In this document: in pieces, positions 1 to 5,855 of the stretch | Position numbering within the stretch: position 1 is the first letter of the stretch | How the letters are laid out: each line of letters begins with the position of its first letter | Assembly (NCBI GenBank): GCA_003486645.1 | Contig: DNGI01000368.1 | Coordinates: 1,867-7,886, forward strand | Length of the DNA stretch: 6,020 nucleotides | Direction of reading: 5' to 3' | Source of the DNA: Cyanobacteria bacterium UBA11370 | GTDB lineage: Bacteria > Cyanobacteriota > Cyanobacteriia > Cyanobacteriales > Coleofasciculaceae | Made by a program: the position numbers and the translations under genes | The notes under the pieces: generated by a model | What the model was told of the DNA's origin: nothing | Seen by the model: only the letters and a program-made list of their open reading frames with translations | Databases searched by the model: none

Positions 1-10
1 CTTTCTTTCC

Positions 11-100
11 CCCTTGTCTCCCTTGTCCTCCTTGTCCCCCTTGTCCCCCTTGTCCCCCTTGTCTCCCTTGTCCTCCTTGTCCCCCTTGTCCCCCTTATCT
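11..100. repeat. 9-bp tandem repeat array, ten units (CCCTTGTCC type)
   Basis: Ten head-to-tail 9-bp units follow the pattern YCCTTGTCY with no spacers. In order they are CCCTTGTCT, CCCTTGTCC, TCCTTGTCC, CCCTTGTCC, CCCTTGTCC, and then the same five-unit series again, with the last unit degenerate (CCCTTATCT). The array is therefore also a 45-bp duplication. It lies downstream of ureC (past its 3' end on the minus strand) and may begin before the window. Short tandem repeats of this kind are common in intergenic DNA of filamentous cyanobacteria. On the minus strand one frame would read Gly-Asp-Lys repeats, but no gene in the window uses it. No function is assigned. Confidence 0.95.
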
Positions 101-178
101 ACTATGACTGCAACTTGGTATTAACAATAGATACTTGATCCCACCAGGTCAAAGCTGCAATTTGCCATTGTCAAGCCT

Positions 179-1948
179 TTAAAACAAAAAGTAACGCTGT
201 GCCATTGGTAAAATCTCAGCAGGTTCGCAAATTAATAACTCTCCATCTGCCCTCACTTCATAGGTTTCTGGATCAACATCCATTCGAGGTAACGCCTCAT
301 TCAATTTCATATCTCGCTTACTTAATTGCCGTGTATTTGATACCGCAATCGCAGGTTTTTGTAAGCCAATTTGTTGAGGAATTCCCTTTTCTAAGGCAGC
401 CTTAGACATAAAGGTAACAGATGTCGCCGCGATCGCACCGCCAAAACTGCCAAACATCGGGCGCATATGTACGGGTTGGGGTGTAGGAATACTCGCATTC
501 GCATCTCCCATTTGGGAATACGCGATCGCACCTCCTTTTATCACTATCTCCGGTTTTACGCCAAAAAAAGCAGGTTTCCACAGACATAAATCTGCCAATT
601 TTCCTGCTTCTATAGAACCGACATACTCAGCAATACCGTGAGTAATTGCCGGATTAATTGTATATTTAGCAATATATCGTTTGGCTCGAAAATTATCTGA
701 CCTCTCCCCCACCCTCTCTCCGGCAAGGAGAGGGGAGTTTGACTCCCCCTTCCCTTGCAGGGAAGGGGGTTGGGGGGTTAGGTGTCCTCGCTGCACTTTC
801 ATTTTATGGGCAGTTTGCCACGTCCGAATAATCACCTCACCCACTCGTCCCATTGCCTGAGAATCAGATGAAATCATACTAAATGCACCCAAATCATGCA
901 AGATATCTTCAGCAGCAATAGTCTCTCGACGAATTCGTGATTCAGCAAACGCCACATCCTCTGGAATTCCCCGATCTAAGTGGTGACAAACCATCAACAT
1001 ATCCAGATGTTCTTCTAAGGTATTAACCGTATAAGGACGAGTCGGATTTGTAGAAGAAGGGAGAACATTTGTTTTCCCACAAACTTTAATAATATCCGGT
1101 GCATGACCCCCACCTGCACCCTCGGTATGGTAAGTATGAATCGTGCGATTTTTAAATGCAGCAATTGTTGATTCAACAAACCCCGCTTCATTTAAAGTAT
1201 CGGTATGAATTGCCACTTGTACATCATAGTCATCCGCAACATTTAAACAAGTATCAATGGTTGCAGGTGTCGTTCCCCAATCTTCATGTAACTTTAATCC
1301 CATCGCACCTGCTAGTATTTGTTCCACTAATCCTTGGGGTTGACTGCTATTACCTTTACCTAAAAAACCTAAATTTACAGGAAAGGCATCTGCCGCTTGT
1401 AACATTCGGTAAATATTCCAAGGACCAGGCGTACAAGTTGTTGCATTTGTTCCAGTCGCTGGCCCTGTTCCACCCCCAATCATTGTTGTAATACCGGATG
1501 CGATCGCTACTTCGATTTGTTGGGGACAAATAAAGTGAATATGACTATCAATTCCCCCAGCCGTAACAATCATTCCTTCCCCTGCCACGACTTCCGTACC
1601 AGGACCAATAATAATATCTACATTATCTTGAATATAGGGATTTCCGGCTTTACCAATTTTATAAATTTTACCATCTTTAATCCCAATATCTGCTTTAACA
1701 ATACCCCACCAATCGAGAATTAAAGCATTCGTAATTACCAGATCAACCGCACCATCAGCATTAGAAATCGGAGATTGCCCCATGCCATCACGAATGACTT
1801 TACCCCCACCAAATTTAACTTCATCGCCGTAGGTTGTGTAGTCTTGTTCAACTTCTATAAATAATTCCGTATCAGCAAGACGGATGCGATCGCCTACTGT
1901 TGGGCCATAGGTTTCAGCGTAGGCGCGGCGATCCATTCTGTAGCTCAT
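179..1948 (-). CDS. ureC: Urease subunit alpha (UreC), with an in-frame repeat-derived insertion
   Basis: This is the catalytic subunit of nickel urease (urea + H2O to ammonia + carbamate), cytosolic and normally assembled with UreA and UreB. Expected residues are all visible: nickel ligands His136 and His138 (DSHIH), Lys219 (the carbamylated lysine, GLKLHED), His221, His248, His274 and Asp362 (SDSQAMGR). Catalytic or flap residues Cys321, His322 and Arg338 are also present. The C-terminus is the family-typical PMAQRYFLF. Length is 589 residues against about 567-570 usual. The excess sits at residues about 389-417, where a hairpin repeat replaces the short loop between KMKVQRG and DNFRAKRY. 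The reading frame is intact. The ATG at 1948 is chosen because AAGGAG stands 5 nt upstream; the ATG at codon 5 lacks this. ureA and ureB are not adjacent, since the upstream neighbour is a divergent unknown gene. No clear terminator is seen before the 9-bp repeat array. Four HIP1 octamers lie inside the gene. Confidence 0.97.
   Translation of the reverse strand: MSYRMDRRAYAETYGPTVGDRIRLADTELFIEVEQDYTTYGDEVKFGGGKVIRDGMGQSPISNADGAVDLVITNALILDWWGIVKADIGIKDGKIYKIGKAGNPYIQDNVDIIIGPGTEVVAGEGMIVTAGGIDSHIHFICPQQIEVAIASGITTMIGGGTGPATGTNATTCTPGPWNIYRMLQAADAFPVNLGFLGKGNSSQPQGLVEQILAGAMGLKLHEDWGTTPATIDTCLNVADDYDVQVAIHTDTLNEAGFVESTIAAFKNRTIHTYHTEGAGGGHAPDIIKVCGKTNVLPSSTNPTRPYTVNTLEEHLDMLMVCHHLDRGIPEDVAFAESRIRRETIAAEDILHDLGAFSMISSDSQAMGRVGEVIIRTWQTAHKMKVQRGHLTPQPPSLQGKGESNSPLLAGERVGERSDNFRAKRYIAKYTINPAITHGIAEYVGSIEAGKLADLCLWKPAFFGVKPEIVIKGGAIAYSQMGDANASIPTPQPVHMRPMFGSFGGAIAATSVTFMSKAALEKGIPQQIGLQKPAIAVSNTRQLSKRDMKLNEALPRMDVDPETYEVRADGELLICEPAEILPMAQRYFLF
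429..436. repeat. HIP1 octamer GCGATCGC
   Basis: This is an exact copy of the highly iterated palindrome GCGATCGC, abundant in many cyanobacterial genomes. It lies within ureC. Further exact copies are at 522-529, 1500-1507 and 1886-1893, also within ureC. None was found from 1949 to 6020, where only one-mismatch forms occur (near 4537, 5209 and 5678). Confidence 0.9.
698..784. repeat. Paired inverted hairpin repeat (REP-like) inside ureC
   Basis: Two diverged copies of one module of about 38 bp lie in inverted orientation. Visible stems are 713-721 with 727-735 (loop GGCAA, one G-T pair), 745-755 with 759-769 (CCCCCTTCCCT, loop TGC, perfect 11 bp), and the central 732-738 with 742-748 (GGGGAGT, loop TTG, perfect 7 bp). 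The stems overlap, so alternative folds compete. Read on the ureC strand it encodes about 29 residues ([14 protein letters not shown] then [13 protein letters not shown]) that replace about 9 native loop residues. Peptides of this kind recur in cyanobacterial proteins and intergenic translations, which marks it as a dispersed repeat rather than urease sequence. That last statement is from general knowledge and was not searched here. Confidence 0.88.
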
Positions 1949-2049
1949 AGTTACTCCTTATTAATTTATGTAGTTATCATACTTAATTACGTTTACCAAA
2001 TTCCTATACTACGGGGAAAACCCGCGAAGCTACACTGGCAAATTTCCGT

Positions 2050-2080
2050 CAGCTTTTAGGTGTGCGTTGACAGAAAGCTG
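2050..2080. promoter_or_regulatory. Inverted repeat around the -35 box, possible operator
   Basis: CAGCTTT at 2050-2056 and AAAGCTG at 2074-2080 form a perfect 7-bp inverted repeat with a 17-bp gap. The right arm begins two bases after the TTGACA box, so a dimeric regulator bound here would cover the -35 element of the promoter for the 2140 gene. The symmetry is seen directly. A regulatory role is inference, and 7-bp arms can arise by chance. Confidence 0.35.
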
Positions 2081-2095
2081 AAATCGTTTTATAAC
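2067..2095 (+). promoter_or_regulatory. Near-consensus sigma-70 promoter for the 2140-2439 gene
   Basis: TTGACA at 2067-2072 is a perfect -35 box. It is followed by a 17-bp spacer and TATAAC at 2090-2095, which matches the -10 consensus at five of six positions. Transcription would start near 2102, giving a leader of about 38 nt before the ATG at 2140. An AAGGTGG ribosome-binding site at 2123-2129 lies in that leader. Confidence 0.75.
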
Positions 2096-2139
2096 GTAAT
2101 ATAAATAAAAGTTGCTACTAATAAGGTGGGATTAACAAA

Positions 2140-2439
2140 ATGATACAAATTGAACGAATCAGAAACCATAAAGCACAAGTAATATATCCAGTTTTTGAAT
2201 ATCAAGGTAATAGTGTAACTGTTTATTGGGATCAGTTAGTTATTAACTTTTTAGACAAGCAAAAGCTGTTAGGGAAGTTAAATAATTTTGATTTGCAGAT
2301 AAGCTTCCCTCATAAAGTCTGGGAAATTTCCGAAGAACCACCAAAAACTCTGAATAACGTAGCAATAGCATCTATTGTATTTAGCAAAAGAGGTTCCTTC
2401 GTAGAAGAGGGTACTAATGAAGTAACTTGCATATTCTAG
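2140..2439 (+). CDS. Small hypothetical protein (99 aa)
   Basis: I do not recognise this family. The product is a small soluble protein without a signal peptide or membrane segment. Alternating hydrophobic stretches (AQVIYPVFEY, SVTVYWDQLVI, VAIASIVFSK) suggest beta-rich structure. It is probably a real gene: it has a near-consensus promoter (TTGACA-17-TATAAC), a Shine-Dalgarno AAGGTGG 10 nt before the ATG, and a full-length frame ending in TAG. It is transcribed divergently from ureC and convergently towards the DUF4276 gene, so it belongs to neither operon. Codon use is AT-rich compared with ureC, and no HIP1 site is present. A five-bp hairpin just past the stop (2443-2455) is too weak to call a terminator. 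Confidence 0.65.
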   Translation: MIQIERIRNHKAQVIYPVFEYQGNSVTVYWDQLVINFLDKQKLLGKLNNFDLQISFPHKVWEISEEPPKTLNNVAIASIVFSKRGSFVEEGTNEVTCIF

Positions 2440-2495
2440 TATTCACCTAGGGTGAGGCTCTCCAGTACTTATGGTGCTAATACACTAATACAAGC

Positions 2496-3173
2496 TTATA
2501 ATTTAGCAGCGTCAAGACCTTCTAGAAACTCAACAAATGGTTTAAAGCATTGATGGCATCGCTCGGCAATAGCTTGATATGAAACACTCTCCATACCCAA
2601 TATGATTGAGGCATCTACAGTCTTTTTATAAGTTTTTCCACAATCTTCAAAGAGTTTCTCTAATAGCTTACTTGGTGGATAGCCATGATTTTGATCCTCT
2701 ACAGGAACTTTCCATGTTATCCTCAGAGGATTGACTTCTAATCGATTTGCTAATTCTGATTCAGCAGCTAGAATTAGGGCTTCAAGTTCATATTTAAGAC
2801 AAAAAACTTGAAAACGCTTTTTTATCCGTTCATCTTCAATCCCTTTCGAGCTTAAAGATTGCTCAAATTTATTTATTATCCCTGCTTTTAACTCTTGAAA
2901 AGTTTCATGAGTAAAACCTTTGTTTTTAGGATAGAGGTCTGGTAATAAAATAACTATTGCATCGGCTTCATTGCGGAGAATACTAACGGCTTTGAGTGGG
3001 AACTTCGTTACTAAATCCTCTTTAGCATCTCCTCCTCGCTGATTGTTACTTCCTTTAACCGGAAAAAATTCAATCCCAACACCTTGTTGATATTTGGCAG
3101 CAATCAAAGGTGCAAGTAAGGCTTCCAGTGCATCTTTATCCGAGGAACCTTCTACATAAATAATCACCCTCAT
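2496..3173 (-). CDS. DUF4276 family protein (TOPRIM-like), partner of the adjacent ATPase
   Basis: A 225-residue protein with the features of DUF4276. It opens with a beta strand and an acidic turn, VIIYVEGSSDKDAL (Glu8, Asp12), as in TOPRIM-like folds. A second strand ends in ILLPDLYP (Asp79), then come the helix KYELEALILAAE (Glu129, Glu131), a PPSKLLEKLF segment and the closing CHQCFKPFVEFLEGL. The second acidic motif is Asp-Leu-Tyr rather than the DxD of classical TOPRIM enzymes, so metal binding is uncertain. Its ATG overlaps the ATPase stop codon as ATGA (3170-3173), implying translational coupling and 1:1 use with that protein. Family assignment is from motif recognition. The role is unknown; a nuclease or effector subunit of a conflict system is inferred by analogy with OLD-like and PARIS-like pairs. 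Confidence 0.78.
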   Translation of the reverse strand: MRVIIYVEGSSDKDALEALLAPLIAAKYQQGVGIEFFPVKGSNNQRGGDAKEDLVTKFPLKAVSILRNEADAIVILLPDLYPKNKGFTHETFQELKAGIINKFEQSLSSKGIEDERIKKRFQVFCLKYELEALILAAESELANRLEVNPLRITWKVPVEDQNHGYPPSKLLEKLFEDCGKTYKKTVDASIILGMESVSYQAIAERCHQCFKPFVEFLEGLDAAKL

Positions 3174-4357
3174 GGCAACCGCTCCAGTTCATCACTCCGG
3201 TGCAGTTGTTCAATTTCCTCAGCTCCAAAATCATCGAGCATTTCTCTTAAAACTTGAGACTCACCAGGTTTAATAAACTTAGCTTCTCCATTTTCTTTTC
3301 GGAGTACAGCGATTTGAGAAATATCAAATTGAGTTAAAAAATACGAAGCATGAGTAGCTAAAAGAATCTGAGTACGCCCAGATGCTTTTTCAAACAAACC
3401 CGCTAAAATTGGTAGTGTTCGAGGATGAACACCCTGATCGGGTTCGTCAATGCAAATTAGAGAAGGTGGATTTGGATGCAGACAAAGACAGATCCAACAT
3501 ATAAGACGCAGAATACCATCAGATAGATCGGCAAGACTTAAGTCTTGGTCAACTCCAGCTTCTTGCCAAAAAGCGATTACTTCTCCAGGCCCACCACGAG
3601 CTTTTACAGCCAACTCTTTAAATCCAGGAATAACAGAACGTAAATGTTGTTGCAATTCATCAAATATTGGGCGATGCTCAGTTAGAAAATAGTGTAATAC
3701 TGAACTAAGATTGCCTGCATCTTCACGTAATAAAGGTTCTTGTTCAACAGGCACAGACTTGCGAATTTTTTCATTGGCGATGTTAAATGAGCTGTAAAAT
3801 CTCCAATTACGGATATATTCACTTAGCTCAAAGAGAATCACCATATCTGGATTTGTCATGCTGCTGAGTGCTAATTGATTGCGCCTTGAGGCTACATCTT
3901 GTTTAATCTCTCTTTGTTTGAGTCCTTCACCAGGCTCTTGAACCACGCCTCTATTTCCTTTAATATCCATAAATAGATAAGGCTGGTTGTATTGCTCACT
4001 AAATGGTCTAGAAGATTCTACTCGTTCGTAGGAAATTTTAGTACGACCAGTGGGACCCATAAGTTCTCCTTGATAACGGATCGGTACTGGTCTACCAGTA
4101 TCAACTTCAATATCCCATTGAAACTTTTCTGACCCTGGAGTGTGAAAAATCTGTTGACCAATAGCTCCAGGAATAATTTCGGGAGGAATTTCATGATAAA
4201 TACTGTCTCGCAGAAATTTTAGAAATTCAAATAAGCTTGATTTACCAGATCCATTGGCTCCAACCATAACTTCTAGAGGTAATAATGGAGCAGTAAATTC
4301 TCTAAAAGGTCGATAGCCTTTAATTCTCACTTCTGTGAGTCGTGAATGGGGGGTCAT
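3170..4357 (-). CDS. SMC/RecF-like AAA family ATPase (AAA_21 type)
   Basis: A 395-residue ABC-class ATPase of the small SMC/RecF-like kind. It shows the N-terminal RIKGYRPFREFT strand typical of the group, Walker A GANGSGKS (residues 33-40, Lys39), signature LSDGILR (278-284), Walker B LICIDEPDQG with Asp304 and Glu305, and a switch histidine in LATHAS (His336). The middle part (about 50-270) is an insert without long coiled coil, so it is not a true SMC or RecN. The start chosen is the ATG at 4357, with AGAGG (4365-4369) 7 nt upstream. A longer form from TTG at 4381 adds eight residues and has no comparable site. It is the first gene of a two-gene operon with the DUF4276 gene, joined by an ATGA overlap. 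Direct TTATCAA repeats (4375-4381, 4388-4394) lie just upstream. A nucleic-acid-sensing or defence role is inferred. Confidence 0.88.
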   Translation of the reverse strand: MTPHSRLTEVRIKGYRPFREFTAPLLPLEVMVGANGSGKSSLFEFLKFLRDSIYHEIPPEIIPGAIGQQIFHTPGSEKFQWDIEVDTGRPVPIRYQGELMGPTGRTKISYERVESSRPFSEQYNQPYLFMDIKGNRGVVQEPGEGLKQREIKQDVASRRNQLALSSMTNPDMVILFELSEYIRNWRFYSSFNIANEKIRKSVPVEQEPLLREDAGNLSSVLHYFLTEHRPIFDELQQHLRSVIPGFKELAVKARGGPGEVIAFWQEAGVDQDLSLADLSDGILRLICWICLCLHPNPPSLICIDEPDQGVHPRTLPILAGLFEKASGRTQILLATHASYFLTQFDISQIAVLRKENGEAKFIKPGESQVLREMLDDFGAEEIEQLHRSDELERLP

Positions 4358-4364
4358 TTCATTG

Positions 4365-4369
4365 CCTCT
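4365..4369 (-). promoter_or_regulatory. Shine-Dalgarno that fixes the ATPase start
   Basis: On the minus strand this reads AGAGG, 7 nt before the ATG at 4357. It favours that ATG over the in-frame TTG at 4381, which would place the site inside the coding sequence. Confidence 0.6.
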
Positions 4370-4472
4370 GTTTGTTATCAAACTAATTTATCAATATAAG
4401 ATAAACGGAATCTAGACAGGACAACTGTTTTAGATCAACTCAGTCTATCATTGCTTTAGCAAACTGGTATAA

Positions 4473-4679
4473 CCCTCTTCTGTCACTCTCCGAAAAGCCT
4501 TACATTTTCTGAATCCTAGAGCATAGACAGAGCAAACGATCGCGCCATTTTTTCTGAGTAGAAATTCAAAGGAGATGCTAAACTGGTCAAAATGCGATTG
4601 CCCAACTCCGCATCACTCAGCATACCTTGTTTTTGGGAATTACTAATCATACGAGAAACCGGAGAGTGACAGAAGAGGG
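4473..4679. mobile_element. MITE-like element, 207 bp with perfect 20-bp terminal inverted repeats
   Basis: CCCTCTTCTGTCACTCTCCG at 4473-4492 is repeated as its exact reverse complement at 4660-4679. Outside the arms the symmetry breaks at once. Flanks are TATAA on the left and ATATC on the right, so no clean target duplication is visible, although both are AT-rich. The interior has no transposase. On the minus strand it holds a 44-codon frame (4516-4650, MISNSQKQGM start) and, in another phase, a start-less 54-codon open frame ending outside the element (4448-4612). The element fills much of the gap between the ATPase operon and xisI. It is most simply a non-autonomous transposable element; a large hairpin or bidirectional terminator structure is an alternative. 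Confidence 0.7.
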
Positions 4680-4686
4680 ATATCTG

Positions 4687-4709
4687 CGCTTCGCTCTTCT
4701 CGCTTCGCT
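4687..4709. repeat. Short direct repeat CGCTTCGCT x2
   Basis: CGCTTCGCT occurs at 4687-4695 and 4701-4709, separated by CTTCT. GCTTCGC/GCGAAGC motifs are frequent in cyanobacterial intergenic DNA; a related GCGAAGC lies at 2024-2030. It sits between the right end of the 207-bp element and the 3' end of xisI. Confidence 0.5.
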
Positions 4710-4734
4710 ATCGCCTCTTTCATCCTTGCAGCTT

Positions 4735-5082
4735 TTAGCCCACTGCATAGTCACTCATTTCACGCACAAAAGGAGGATGAAAACCTAGCACAATATCTTG
4801 TTTTGGTACGCCCAAATCGACTAAATCAGCCGCAATATCATGCTCCGTTGAATTATAAAAAATCCAGATTTTATCATGGCGAATATCAAGATGCATTATA
4901 CAATGATGCACCCAGCGCTTATGCTGCCAACCTAGATGCACAATTTGATAGCGATCTTGCTGCGTATCAAAGATAGTCTCAACCTCAATCTCGCCATAAG
5001 CTGGCTTACTTTCTGCGTAACCCATCAACAATTGCTGCACAACTTGCTGATAGAGCATTAATTTATCCGTCACTCCTTCCAT
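4735..5082 (-). CDS. xisI: XisI family protein (fdxN element excision controlling factor)
   Basis: A 115-residue protein, about the usual XisI length. The family pattern is clear: an N-terminal helix DKLMLYQQVVQQLLMGYA, then DRYQIVHLGWQHKRWVHHC, HLDIRHDKIWIFYNSTEHDI, and the conserved C-terminal GVPKQDIVLGFHPPFVREMS followed by DYAVG. In Nostoc, XisI is needed with XisH and the recombinase XisF for excision of the fdxN element; most cyanobacterial copies, like this one, have no such element beside them. It overlaps the xisH end by 13 bp (5070-5082). The ATG at 5082 is used. A GTG at 5073 that overlaps the xisH TGA as GTGA is a real alternative, because it puts the start closer to the family's DKL motif, but the nearby GGAAGGA is too close to serve it well. 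Confidence 0.92.
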   Translation of the reverse strand: MEGVTDKLMLYQQVVQQLLMGYAESKPAYGEIEVETIFDTQQDRYQIVHLGWQHKRWVHHCIMHLDIRHDKIWIFYNSTEHDIAADLVDLGVPKQDIVLGFHPPFVREMSDYAVG

Positions 5083-5486
5083 AGTGAAATTTGCTCCAAT
5101 TCAATATCGTAAACAATTATTTTTACGGAATTTTCTTGCAGCATTGAGGCTGGAAAATCAAGTTGAAAGAAACTGTTATAGATTAGATCGGGTACAGCTA
5201 GATAGAGAATGCGATCGGGTTCTTCACGACGCAATGCAGCCCGATAGTTAATAAACTGCCCCAGTGCTGTATGAAACTCTGAAATTGCCGATGCACTAGC
5301 CAAAAAACTTTTGACTTCAACCGCAATTTTCTCATCTCCTCGCTCCGCAGCCAGTAATCGTTCTGCCCCCAAGTCAATTTCCATATCTACACCACCTACT
5401 TTTATCTGAAGCGGATCGTGAGTAACATTCCACCCATCCTTAGCCAGAGCGGTCTTAACCACTTGATGAAAACGATCCTTAGCCAC
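5070..5486 (-). CDS. xisH: XisH family protein (fdxN element excision controlling factor, PD-(D/E)XK-like)
   Basis: From the GTG at 5486 the product is 138 residues beginning MAKDRFHQVVKTALAKDGW, which matches the usual XisH start and length. Further family features are THDPLQIKVGG, the run VDMEIDLGAERLLAAERG, AVEVKSFLASASAISEFHTALGQ in two adjoining parts, and YLAVPDLIYNSFF. Asp38 and the Glu57-x-Lys59 pair form a PD-(D/E)XK nuclease-like signature; whether it cuts DNA is not known to me. The frame stays open to 5621, but the extra 45 residues cross a palindromic intergenic repeat and the neighbouring gene's end, so they are discarded. ATG at 5528 is also possible but lies within a likely -10 box. 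No good Shine-Dalgarno precedes the GTG. It forms an operon with xisI. No XisF recombinase is in the window. Confidence 0.9.
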   Translation of the reverse strand: MAKDRFHQVVKTALAKDGWNVTHDPLQIKVGGVDMEIDLGAERLLAAERGDEKIAVEVKSFLASASAISEFHTALGQFINYRAALRREEPDRILYLAVPDLIYNSFFQLDFPASMLQENSVKIIVYDIELEQISLWKE

Positions 5487-5523
5487 AACAGACGATCTGA
5501 TAAGCGAGGTGCAATTCAAACCT

Positions 5524-5532
5524 ATCATACCA
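5524..5532 (-). promoter_or_regulatory. Extended -10 element, possible xisHI promoter
   Basis: On the minus strand this reads TGGTATGAT: a TG-N extended motif followed by TATGAT. It would place the transcript start about 30 nt before the GTG start of xisH. No convincing -35 box is seen 17 bp upstream, where the GCGATATCGC palindrome lies instead. Confidence 0.35.
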
Positions 5533-5543
5533 AGCTGTCTCGT

Positions 5544-5573
5544 GCGATATCGCGTAGGGGCTACCCATGCCCC
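5544..5573. repeat. Palindrome plus small hairpin between the 79-aa gene and xisH
   Basis: GCGATATCGC at 5544-5553 is a perfect 10-bp palindrome. It is followed by GGGGC at 5557-5561 and GCCCC at 5569-5573, with a TACCCAT loop. Compact units of this type resemble interspersed cyanobacterial repeats. The unit lies just upstream of the possible xisHI -10 box, so it could be repeat debris, a terminator for the upstream gene, or an operator; the sequence does not decide. Confidence 0.5.
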
Positions 5574-5577
5574 CTCC

Positions 5578-5817
5578 CTATTCCCCATCTTCCGGTAACT
5601 CAGTATCCCCAAAAAAGGCATCTAAATCAGCCGCCGCTTCTTCTAGCATTTTTAAATCAAAGGAATTCTGGGAAGAACGATCGCCTGATCGGTGAGACTC
5701 AGATTTATTGGATCTAGCTGTTGGTCGTTCCTGTGCCAAAATATCCTGTAGTTGGTCAAGCGATTCCTTAAACGCTCTGGCGGCTGCAATTCGCTGATTC
5801 ATCTGAGACTCATGCAT
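5578..5817 (-). CDS. Small conserved-looking hypothetical protein (79 aa)
   Basis: This is a 79-residue, charged, soluble protein without a signal peptide or membrane segment. Three parts are visible. The N-terminal helix is MNQRIAAARAFKESLDQLQDI (residues 6-26). A low-complexity Ser/Arg/Lys linker rich in polar residues follows (about 31-52). An acidic C-terminal helix carries LEEAAADLDAFFG (about 58-70) and then a short acidic tail. The layout, two helices joined by a variable linker, resembles small uncharacterised proteins of cyanobacteria, but I assign no function. The start is uncertain: ATG at 5817 or the ATG at codon 6 (MNQR) are both possible, and only a weak AGGGA lies about 12 nt upstream. 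It precedes xisH on the same strand with a 91-bp gap that holds a palindromic repeat and a possible separate promoter. Confidence 0.72.
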   Translation of the reverse strand: MHESQMNQRIAAARAFKESLDQLQDILAQERPTARSNKSESHRSGDRSSQNSFDLKMLEEAAADLDAFFGDTELPEDGE

Positions 5818-5841
5818 GATCTTTAACTTTCCCTACAAAGG

Positions 5842-5855
5842 CTTTTAATTAAAAG
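5842..5855. promoter_or_regulatory. 14-bp perfect palindrome CTTTTAATTAAAAG
   Basis: A perfect AT-rich palindrome lies 25 bp upstream of the 79-residue gene's ATG, within its probable 5' leader or promoter. It could bind a dimeric regulator, but AT-rich palindromes also occur by chance. The rest of 5818-6006 shows no gene I can support; the only weak promoter-like site on the minus strand is TGTTATAGT (5919-5927). Confidence 0.3.

Noticed and set aside
11..100. CRISPR array
   Set aside because: The 9-bp units are directly adjacent with no unique spacers, so this is a simple tandem repeat.
101..178. Terminator downstream of ureC
   Set aside because: Only a 4-bp GCAA/TTGC pairing is visible and no T tract follows on the minus strand.
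1156..1723. Plus-strand open frames inside ureC
   Set aside because: They lie opposite conserved UreC codons, lack ribosome-binding sites and have no recognisable domains, so they are antisense shadows.
1970..1982. NtcA site upstream of ureC
   Set aside because: The sequence is GTA-N7-TAC, one base short of the GTA-N8-TAC consensus, and no well-placed -10 box lies at the usual distance.
2443..2455. Rho-independent terminator after the 99-aa gene
   Set aside because: The TCACC/GGTGA hairpin has only a 5-bp stem and no T-rich tract follows.
3450..3692. Plus-strand 80-codon frame inside the ATPase gene
   Set aside because: It is antisense to the conserved signature and Walker B region, with no start signal or family features.
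4358..4381. Longer ATPase starting at TTG 4381
   Set aside because: The ATG at 4357 has AGAGG at good spacing; the TTG form has none and adds residues unlike the family start.
5487..5621. Longer XisH N-terminus starting at 5621 or 5528
   Set aside because: The extension crosses an interspersed palindrome, overlaps the 79-aa gene and a likely -10 box, and is absent from the usual XisH length of about 138 residues.
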